Source of the DNA: an uncultured Verrucomicrobiota bacterium
GTDB lineage: Bacteria; Verrucomicrobiota; Kiritimatiellia; RFP12; UBA1067
Assembly (NCBI GenBank): GCA_946615875.1
Contig: CAMOIK010000105.1
Location: 1 to 7,082, forward strand
Reading direction: 5' to 3'
DNA length: 7,082 bases
The translations under genes and the position numbers were made by a program. This document shows positions 1 to 4,697 of this stretch, piece after piece; position 1 is the first letter of the stretch, and each line of letters begins with the position of its first letter. The notes beneath the pieces were generated by a model. The model did not search any database. It was not told where the DNA came from and saw only the letters and a list, made by a program, of their open reading frames with translations.

Positions 1-55
1 CGACTACATGACCGGCTACACCTACGCCTGCGACGGCGGCTGGCTGGCCAGGTAG
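1..55 (+). CDS. SDR-family oxidoreductase, C-terminal end (partial)
   Basis: Only the last 17 codons and a TAG stop are present, in the frame that starts at base 2. The peptide ends DYMTGYTYACDGGWLAR. The pattern TG-x-T-x-x-x-DGGW-L-A/x is the typical C-terminus of classical short-chain dehydrogenases/reductases, including 2-deoxy-D-gluconate 3-dehydrogenase (KduD)-like and other sugar or uronate NAD(P)H-dependent oxidoreductases. The active-site and cofactor motifs lie outside the window, so the substrate cannot be stated. The stop codon coincides with the first unit of a heptamer repeat array. The gene is followed by 264 nt without a coding region before the regulator, so it probably ends the preceding transcription unit. 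Confidence 0.8.
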   Translation, partial: DYMTGYTYACDGGWLAR

Positions 56-80
56 TGGGCAGATGGTAGTTGGTAGTGAA
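53..80 (+). repeat. Plus-strand heptamer array, four TAGNKGG-like units
   Basis: Four consecutive 7-base units can be read directly: TAGTGGG (53-59), CAGATGG (60-66), TAGTTGG (67-73) and TAGTGAA (74-80). The first three bases of the first unit are the stop codon of the upstream SDR gene. The units belong to the same family as the minus-strand array at 104-138. Bases 61-69 are exactly complementary to 122-130 (9 bp), so the two arrays could pair. Short tandem heptamers of this kind are known from several bacterial groups. Their function is not established. Confidence 0.75.
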
Positions 81-103
81 ATAAAGCCAACCTCCAATCA
101 TTG

Positions 104-138
104 CCATCTATCCTCTACCCTCTACCATCTATCATCTA
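104..138 (-). repeat. Minus-strand heptamer array, five TAGAKGR units
   Basis: On the plus strand the units are CCATCTA (104-110), TCCTCTA (111-117), CCCTCTA (118-124), CCATCTA (125-131) and TCATCTA (132-138). The minus strand therefore reads TAGATGA, TAGATGG, TAGAGGG, TAGAGGA, TAGATGG. The period is exactly 7, with variation only in the outer positions. The array runs almost without a break into the left arm of the palindrome at 141. It is inverted relative to the array at 53-80. Confidence 0.8.
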
Positions 139-140
139 TT

Positions 141-206
141 CTACCACCTGACGAACCCATGGCTATGACTTGGAGAAGTCATAGCCATGGGTTCGTCAGG
201 TGGTAG
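141..206. repeat. Perfect 31-bp inverted repeat with 4-nt loop
   Basis: Bases 141-171 and 176-206 are exact reverse complements over 31 bp, separated by the loop GGAG (172-175). The outer end of each arm is CTACCACCTG or its complement, and each arm contains CCATGG. Pairing breaks at 140/207. As RNA this would be a very stable hairpin; as DNA it could extrude as a cruciform. There is no T-run after the right arm, so it is not a classical Rho-independent terminator, although a stem this strong could still stop or protect transcripts of the SDR gene. It could also be a REP/MITE-like element or a recombination site. Confidence 0.9.
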
Positions 207-208
207 CC

Positions 209-226
209 ATGACTTCCCCAAGTCGT
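209..226. repeat. Small hairpin repeating the tip of the large palindrome
   Basis: Bases 209-224 read ATGACTT-CCCC-AAGTC. They match the tip of the large palindrome (165-180, ATGACTT-GGAG-AAGTC) at every position except the four loop bases. The stem is 7 bp including one G-T wobble (209-215 with 220-226), and the loop is CCCC. The two loops, GGAG and CCCC, could form three G-C pairs antiparallel. This looks like a second copy of the hairpin apex rather than chance. Confidence 0.65.
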
Positions 227-238
227 TGGAACGGCTTT

Positions 239-282
239 GGCATTTCCATAGGATGAGGCAAACCCGCCAAAGGCATTCGCAT
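239..282 (+). promoter_or_regulatory. Imperfect direct repeat upstream of the regulator promoter (possible operator)
   Basis: GGCATTTCCAT (239-249) and GGCATTCGCAT (272-282) agree at 9 of 11 positions and start 33 bp apart, about three helical turns. They lie just upstream of the extended -10 of the regulator gene. AraC-type DNA-binding domains usually recognise direct repeats, so this could be an autoregulatory site. A 7-bp inverted repeat (CTTTGGC 235-241 / GCCAAAG 266-272) overlaps it. No matching copy is seen at the promoter of the next gene, which weakens the idea. Confidence 0.25.
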
Positions 283-293
283 CAGACGGGGAA

Positions 294-306
294 AATATGG
301 TATAAT
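294..306 (+). promoter_or_regulatory. Extended -10 promoter of the regulator gene
   Basis: TGGTATAAT (298-306) is a perfect extended -10 element (TGN + TATAAT). It is embedded in AATATGGTATAAT, which matches the second promoter of the window at 11 of 13 positions. No good -35 is seen; the best candidate is TTCGCA (276-281) with a long 19-nt spacer. Initiation is expected near 312-314, only about 6-8 nt before the ATG at 320. Confidence 0.7.
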
Positions 307-319
307 GTGCGGCAAAGCG

Positions 320-1498
320 ATGGAAACGATACTCTACATCAACGCATCCACGGCGTCCGAGGCGTTGCGGCGCAAATTGGCAGGCATCCGCCGCTATGCG
401 CGAGTGCGCAAGTGGAACGTGCAGGCGGTGCTGGACGTCCACGGCGCAATGGCGGTGGCGAAGAGCCGCCGGGAGTTCAAGCCCGTCGGCGTGATAGTGG
501 AGTCGTGCAACGCCGGTGGCATCGCTTGGCGCGAACACGCTGGCAAGGCGGGGCGCGTGCCGGTGGTGTATCTGGACCCCGACCCTAAGACGCTGAAAGA
601 TTCGGATGCGGCGGTGGTGCACGACCAGGCGGCCACGGCGCGCATGGCGCTGGGCGTCTTCGAAGGGTTGCGGCTGGAGCGCGTGGCGTATGCGGGGTGG
701 TTTTCCAGGCGCTTCTGGGCGGAGGCGCGCGGCGACGCGTTCCAGTCCGCCGCCGCGGCGGCGGGGCTGGAATGCGACAGCTTCCGCCCGGACTTCGACG
801 ACAGGTGCGGCGAGGAGCGGTATGCGGAGGAGCTGGCGGCATGGCTCGGGAGTTTGCGTTCTCCGGCGGGGCTGTTCGCGGCCAACGACCGCATTGCGTC
901 GCTCGTGCTGGCGGCTTGCCGACTGCACGACATAGCGGTGCCTCAGCGGCTGGCCGTGCTGGGCGTGGACAACGACGAGACGCGCTGCGAGAACGAGATG
1001 CCGTCGCTCACCAGCATACAGCTGGATTTCGAGCAGGCCGGCTACGAGGCCGGGGAACTGCTCGACGCGCTTGCTTCCGGGCGCGAAGGGGAGGGGGCGC
1101 GGCGCTCCTTCGGCCCGCTCGGCGTCATTTCGAGGGAAAGCACCAGGGCTTTCCAGCGCCTGAACCCGCGCATCGTGGCCGCGATTGACTTGATACGCGA
1201 GAGGGCCTGCAACGGACTGCGGGCGGCCGATGTGGTCCGCACCATCGGCGGCAGCCGCCGTCTGGCGGAGATGCGTTTTCGCGAGGCGACCGGCAAATCC
1301 ATCCTGGAGGAGATCCAGCGCGTGCGTTTCGACAAGGTCTTCTGCCTGCTGGCCGGATCGGAAATGCCGCTCGGCGCGATCGCCGATTTCTGTGGCTACA
1401 AGTCGTCCGAGACTCTGCGGCGCCTCTTCCTGCGGCGCACCGGCGTATCCATGGGCGAATGGCGCAGGGCGCACGGCGGTTTGCGCAAAAGGCTCTGA
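320..1498 (+). CDS. XylR-like transcriptional regulator (LacI/PBP-type sensor + AraC HTH)
   Basis: This is a 392-residue cytoplasmic sugar-responsive regulator, close to the length of the E. coli xylose activator XylR. The N-terminus, METILYINASTASEALRRKLAGIRRYAR, matches the usual start of XylR-type sensors (IL-x-I-x-x-S-x...GI-x-RYA). There is no N-terminal LacI helix-turn-helix. A periplasmic-binding-protein-like fold covers about residues 3-265, with family motifs LFAANDRIAS (N189, D190) and VLGVDNDE (from D217), then PSLTSIQLDFEQAGYEAGELL. A C-terminal AraC-type double helix-turn-helix spans about 284-385; its second half reads PLGAIADFCGYKSSETLRRLFLRRTGVSMGEWRR. An in-frame ATG at 305 lies inside the -10 hexamer, so the ATG at 320, where family similarity begins, is preferred even though it has no Shine-Dalgarno sequence. 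The gene precedes the operon at 1574 and is its likely regulator. The effector sugar is unknown. Confidence 0.9.
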   Translation: METILYINASTASEALRRKLAGIRRYARVRKWNVQAVLDVHGAMAVAKSRREFKPVGVIVESCNAGGIAWREHAGKAGRVPVVYLDPDPKTLKDSDAAVVHDQAATARMALGVFEGLRLERVAYAGWFSRRFWAEARGDAFQSAAAAAGLECDSFRPDFDDRCGEERYAEELAAWLGSLRSPAGLFAANDRIASLVLAACRLHDIAVPQRLAVLGVDNDETRCENEMPSLTSIQLDFEQAGYEAGELLDALASGREGEGARRSFGPLGVISRESTRAFQRLNPRIVAAIDLIRERACNGLRAADVVRTIGGSRRLAEMRFREATGKSILEEIQRVRFDKVFCLLAGSEMPLGAIADFCGYKSSETLRRLFLRRTGVSMGEWRRAHGGLRKRL

Positions 1499-1522
1499 GT
1501 TGCCTGCGCATACTTTCACGCT

Positions 1523-1532
1523 CGCCATGGCG
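1523..1532. promoter_or_regulatory. 10-bp palindrome in the spacer of the operon promoter (possible operator)
   Basis: CGCCATGGCG is a perfect palindrome ending two bases before the AATATGATACAAT core. A site here would lie between the -35 and -10 regions, where a bound repressor would block polymerase. In GC-rich DNA a 10-bp palindrome can arise by chance, and the neighbouring regulator carries an AraC domain, which usually prefers direct repeats. The call is therefore tentative. Confidence 0.25.
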
Positions 1533-1533
1533 G

Positions 1534-1546
1534 AATATGATACAAT
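1534..1546 (+). promoter_or_regulatory. Extended -10 promoter of the glycan operon
   Basis: AATATGATACAAT contains TGA-TACAAT (1538-1546), an extended -10 with five of six consensus bases in the hexamer. It lies in the 75-nt gap between the regulator and the LamG-like gene and nearly repeats the regulator's own promoter core. No convincing -35 is seen. Initiation near 1553 would leave a leader of about 20 nt carrying the strong ribosome site at 1560. Confidence 0.6.
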
Positions 1547-1559
1547 ATCCGCACCATGG

Positions 1560-1566
1560 AAGGAGG
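1560..1566 (+). promoter_or_regulatory. Strong Shine-Dalgarno that fixes the start at 1574
   Basis: AAGGAGG is a full-strength ribosome binding site with a 7-nt spacer to the ATG at 1574. It lies inside the longer reading frame opened by the ATG at 1556, which shows that the upstream ATG is not the start. Confidence 0.85.
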
Positions 1567-1573
1567 AATCTAT

Positions 1574-3484
1574 ATGCAAACAAAACGTGCGTCGGCGCTT
1601 GCGTCGGCGGTGCTGGCGTGTCTGTTTTCGGTGTGCGCGGAAGCATCGGGCGTCCACTGGCATTTCGATGGCGCGAAAATGCGCGTGACGGCTGACCGGA
1701 CTCTCGCCGGAAAGGCGCTGTTGCTGCTCTGGGACTCCGCAGACCGCGGCGACGACCCTGCGGCCTGGCCGAACAGGACGGTCTTCGGGGCGGCGACGGC
1801 AGACGGCGGCGCGTGGACGCTCGATCTCGCGGCGCTGGGCATCGCCAACGGCACACAATGCCGCATCGCTGCCGCAACCGCGTATCGGCGGCTGGAGATG
1901 CTGAAGATGCCGGGCAACGACACGTGGGTGAACACCGGCATAAAGGACAGCGACGTGTACGGCGTCCGCTTCGGCTTCTATCCGACATCCAGCGGAACAA
2001 CATGGGCCTACTGCATGGGAACCGGCGAAAGCGGCGGTTTCACCGTGGGCATGCAGAACAACGTGCTGACCAAGTGCTTGGCGTGCTATCGCGGCAGCAA
2101 GTTCCCCGAGGCCGAACGCCCGACGGTGAGCGGCGAGCGCATCAACCACTATGCCTTCACGAACACCGTCTTCACCGTGGACGGCACGGCGTACAAGACG
2201 GGACTCGCCGCAAACGCCGCCGTCGGCAAAACCGGCCTCGACATGTGCCTCGGCACGGCGTATTCGACGCAAAACGGGACTTCCACGGCAACGCGCTACC
2301 TGCGTGGAATGTGGTCGTATGTGCAGTTCGACGGGCAGGATGGAAGCCTGTCGCTGGACTACGTGCCGGTGAAGCGCGTATCAGACGGCAAGGTCGGTTT
2401 CTGGGACCGCGCGACTAAGACGTTCGTGACCTCGTCGGGATCGAAGGATTTCGAGGCCGGGACGGAGCTGGACGCATACGAGGCCGGGGACGACGCCGAG
2501 ATGCTGGATGCAATGACGCCGAACCGCGCGCTGGAGACGCAATGCCATGGCGGAGCGCTCTCCTTCACCGTGCCGTCCGGGCTGGCCGGAGAGCGGCTGA
2601 TCCTCGCCTGGGACGCCGAGGACATGGGCGAAGACCTGGACGACTGGCGCGGCGGACGCGCGACAATCGTCGAATGCGCCACTGCGGGCCAGAGCGTGAC
2701 GGTGCGTCCCGGCCGCCTCGGATGCAGGTCTGGCAATGCGGTGCGCGTCTTCGCCGCGACCGTCTATAAACCGCTTGAGACGCTGGCCGCCACGGGCGCC
2801 GGGCAGTATGTAACGACAGGCATACGCGACAGCGACACGCATGGCGTCCGCTTCGGCTTCAAGAACACCGCCTCGCCCGACGTGAACGGCTTCAGGAACG
2901 CGATCGGCAACGGCAAGCAAAGCAGCGAGGGCATCGAAGGACTCGGCTGGACGGTCGGCGTAGTGAACCGCGAGGGCGTCAATCGCGTTTTCCTGTCTGT
3001 CGGCGGAAAGGAATACAAGACCATAGACAACACCGCCGCGTACAAAGACGCCGTGATGGATTTCGCCTTGACGAACGGCGTGTTCACCATAGACGGCGAC
3101 TATCACGTCACAAAACCGATTGTCACGAGCCCGGTGGGGAACATATGCGATTACGCCGACCGCAACAACCGCATCGGCACGTGGAACAGCCCGACCGCGC
3201 GCTACCAGGCCGGCGAGTGGAAGTATGTGCAGTTCGACGACGCCAGCGGGAACCTGATACTCGACTACGTGCCCGTCCGTCAGGTCGTGGCGGCGGATGG
3301 TGCGCTGGGCAAGGCCGGCTTCTACGACCGCGCCACCAAGACTTTCGTGCCGTCAAACGGCAACGCGGAGTTCCCGGCGGCGGGCAACGAGCCTGCGGAA
3401 GGCGTCGGGGAGGTGGCGGCGGTGAATGCCGTCTCCGCGCCCATGAAGGTCGTCCTTCCTGGCTTCATGGTCATATTCAAGTAG
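1574..3484 (+). CDS. Secreted protein with two tandem LamG-like (concanavalin-like) units
   Basis: This is a 636-residue exported protein of unknown exact function, probably glycan-binding or surface-associated. Residues 1-24 form a signal peptide (KR, a hydrophobic stretch, then AEA before S25). VLAC at 13-16 could alternatively be a lipobox. The mature part is an internal duplication of about 300 residues. Each unit has a roughly 90-residue beta-rich segment with LLLLWDSADRGDD or LILAWDAEDMGED, then a LamG-like domain with GVRFGF (130 and 424), YVQFD followed by DYVPV (262 and 564), and K-x-GF-x-DRATKTFV (273 and 580). The last motif is typical of concanavalin-like domains in large surface proteins of the Verrucomicrobiota/Lentisphaerota group. 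No catalytic residues, PEP-CTERM or other sorting signal is seen; the end, VVLPGFMVIFK, is hydrophobic but short. It is first in the operon, 17 nt before the hydrolase gene, so a role in holding or recognising the substrate is plausible. Confidence 0.75.
   Translation: MQTKRASALASAVLACLFSVCAEASGVHWHFDGAKMRVTADRTLAGKALLLLWDSADRGDDPAAWPNRTVFGAATADGGAWTLDLAALGIANGTQCRIAAATAYRRLEMLKMPGNDTWVNTGIKDSDVYGVRFGFYPTSSGTTWAYCMGTGESGGFTVGMQNNVLTKCLACYRGSKFPEAERPTVSGERINHYAFTNTVFTVDGTAYKTGLAANAAVGKTGLDMCLGTAYSTQNGTSTATRYLRGMWSYVQFDGQDGSLSLDYVPVKRVSDGKVGFWDRATKTFVTSSGSKDFEAGTELDAYEAGDDAEMLDAMTPNRALETQCHGGALSFTVPSGLAGERLILAWDAEDMGEDLDDWRGGRATIVECATAGQSVTVRPGRLGCRSGNAVRVFAATVYKPLETLAATGAGQYVTTGIRDSDTHGVRFGFKNTASPDVNGFRNAIGNGKQSSEGIEGLGWTVGVVNREGVNRVFLSVGGKEYKTIDNTAAYKDAVMDFALTNGVFTIDGDYHVTKPIVTSPVGNICDYADRNNRIGTWNSPTARYQAGEWKYVQFDDASGNLILDYVPVRQVVAADGALGKAGFYDRATKTFVPSNGNAEFPAAGNEPAEGVGEVAAVNAVSAPMKVVLPGFMVIFK
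1655..2455 (+). repeat. LamG-like duplicated unit, copy 1 (coding)
   Basis: This is the approximate extent of the first unit of the intragenic duplication, codons about 28-294. It pairs with copy 2 at an offset of about 294-302 codons. At the DNA level the stretches around 1948-1978 and 2318-2333 are almost unchanged in the second copy. Boundaries are approximate. Confidence 0.65.
2530..3375 (+). repeat. LamG-like duplicated unit, copy 2 (coding)
   Basis: This is the approximate extent of the second unit, codons about 320-600. It keeps all landmark motifs of copy 1 (W-D-x-x-D near the start, TGI-x-DSD, GVRFGF, FTIDG, YVQFD, DYVPV, GFYDRATKTFV) with diverged loops. Boundaries are approximate. 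Confidence 0.65.
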
Positions 3485-3501
3485 GACAGGGGCGGGGAAA
3501 G

Positions 3502-4695
3502 ATGAAGATGCTTGCAATGGCCGCCGTGCTGCTTGGCGCATCGTGCGCCATCGGCGGGGTCAGGACCAACGACTACTCGTGGATCAGGGGGACGCACTAC
3601 AGGCCGAACGGCGACGCGGAAAAGACGGCGCGCGAGCTTGGCTACGGGCGGCGCGTGGGCTTGAACGCGGTGCGCTTCTGGCTGCCGGGGCGCGGCGCGT
3701 GGCGCAAGGACCGCGAGAAGGCGGTGGCGGGCGCGAAGGCGTTCGTGCGCGAGGCCTGGGCGGCCGGCTACCGCTCCATGCCCATCCTCTTCAACGGCAA
3801 CGGGCTCGATCCGGCGATGCTTGAGGACGAGGCGTGGGGAGAGTGCGAGGCGTTCGCAACGGATTTCGTGGAGGCGCTGAAGGACGAGCCGGGCCTGCTG
3901 ATGTGGGACGTGATGAACGAGCCCACCTACAACTCGTGGGTGGCCGAGGCCGCAGACGAACGGGAGAAGAGGCGGCGGCGGGAAAAGACGTTCGAGTTCC
4001 TGCGCCGCTCCGCGGCGCTGGTGAAGCGTCTAGATCCGGGCTCGTTCGTCACGTCCGGCTGCGCTTCGGCGGGCGAAGCGGCCATGACGGCGGAGCTCGT
4101 GGACGTCGTCAGCTTCCACGACTACTCGTCCACGCGGCGCGACATCGAGGAAAACTACGCGAGGATGGAGCGCCTGGGACGCGAGACGGGCAAGTGCGTG
4201 ATCCAGTCGGAGACGGGCTGCACGGCCTACGGCAACGGCTACGACATGGCGCTGGAGGCCTGCGGGCGGCACGGCTTCGGCTGGTTCCTGTTCAACCTTG
4301 TCGTCCACGGCTGCACCGAGACGTTCCACGGTATCTTCTACGCCGACGGCACGGTGCGCGATCCTTCCGCCGTGGCGGCGATGGTCGGGTGCCACCGCTG
4401 CCGCGACCTGGCGGTCATGGTGCCGGCGCGGCCCGTGAAGCCCGGCAAGGAGGCGCGGCTCGACAAGGTGGTCGCCACGCTGCGCGAGAAGATCGACGGC
4501 GGCGACGCCGCCGCCCTCCTCGAGGAGATGGAGCGCGCTGCGAACTATCTGGAGGTTTGCGAACTGGTGCCGATGGCGACGCCGCCGACGGCAAGGATAT
4601 TCGCCTGGCGCGCAATGCCGGAGCCGCCGATGGACGAAGTGCGGGGCTTCGCGCGTGCGCTGGCGAACCGCCTGGAGAAGGCAGGACGGGAGTGA
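3502..4695 (+). CDS. Secreted clan GH-A glycoside hydrolase (GH5-like, cellulase/xylanase fold)
   Basis: This is a 397-residue retaining glycoside hydrolase with a (beta/alpha)8 barrel. The signal peptide is MKMLAMAAVLLGASCAIGG; GASC is only a poor lipobox. The mature start, YSWIRGTHYRPNG followed by ARELGYGRRVGLNAVRFWLPG, is the usual first strand and R58 strand of GH5-like enzymes often annotated as 1,4-beta-xylanase or cellulase. MWDVMNEP places the acid/base at E140 after N139. VSFHDYSS gives H206 and Y208. VIQSETGC gives the nucleophile E237. GFGWFLFNL supplies the subsite tryptophan W261. All key clan residues are present, so activity is expected. About 90 helical residues follow the barrel and I do not recognise them. 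The start is set by the signal peptide; the open frame upstream of 3502 overlaps the previous gene and is not real. The ribosome site is weak, and the stop lies 2 nt before the next gene, so translation is probably coupled. Substrate unknown. Confidence 0.85.
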   Translation: MKMLAMAAVLLGASCAIGGVRTNDYSWIRGTHYRPNGDAEKTARELGYGRRVGLNAVRFWLPGRGAWRKDREKAVAGAKAFVREAWAAGYRSMPILFNGNGLDPAMLEDEAWGECEAFATDFVEALKDEPGLLMWDVMNEPTYNSWVAEAADEREKRRRREKTFEFLRRSAALVKRLDPGSFVTSGCASAGEAAMTAELVDVVSFHDYSSTRRDIEENYARMERLGRETGKCVIQSETGCTAYGNGYDMALEACGRHGFGWFLFNLVVHGCTETFHGIFYADGTVRDPSAVAAMVGCHRCRDLAVMVPARPVKPGKEARLDKVVATLREKIDGGDAAALLEEMERAANYLEVCELVPMATPPTARIFAWRAMPEPPMDEVRGFARALANRLEKAGRE

Positions 4696-4697
4696 AC

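Noticed and set aside
53..138. Heptamer arrays as a CRISPR
   Set aside because: The units are 7 nt and directly adjacent, with no spacers, and no cas genes are present.
141..206. Palindrome as a Rho-independent terminator
   Set aside because: The right arm is followed by CCATGACTT, not a T-run. A role in transcript ending remains possible but the classical signature is absent.
305..319. Upstream ATG at 305 as the start of the regulator
   Set aside because: It lies inside the TATAAT hexamer and would not be transcribed from that promoter. Family similarity begins at the ATG at 320.
187..588. 133-residue plus-strand frame starting in the palindrome
   Set aside because: It begins inside the inverted repeat and overlaps the regulator in another frame. 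It has no ribosome site and no recognisable domain.
1556..1573. Upstream ATG at 1556 as the start of the LamG-like protein
   Set aside because: It would place the AAGGAGG ribosome site inside the coding region and put six residues before the signal peptide.
179..2272. 697-residue open frame on the minus strand across the regulator and the LamG-like gene
   Set aside because: The plus-strand genes have clear domains. The minus-strand product is low-complexity, rich in R, A, H and G, and matches no recognisable family. Long antisense frames are expected in DNA this GC-rich.
3145..3501. Upstream extension of the hydrolase frame into the LamG-like gene
   Set aside because: The translated extension is arginine-rich and unlike any domain. 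The signal peptide starts at 3502.
3834..4697. Upstream extension of the lyase-like frame into the hydrolase gene
   Set aside because: The translated extension is low-complexity R/G/A sequence in the wrong frame of a clear hydrolase. The signal peptide and ribosome site mark the start at 4698.
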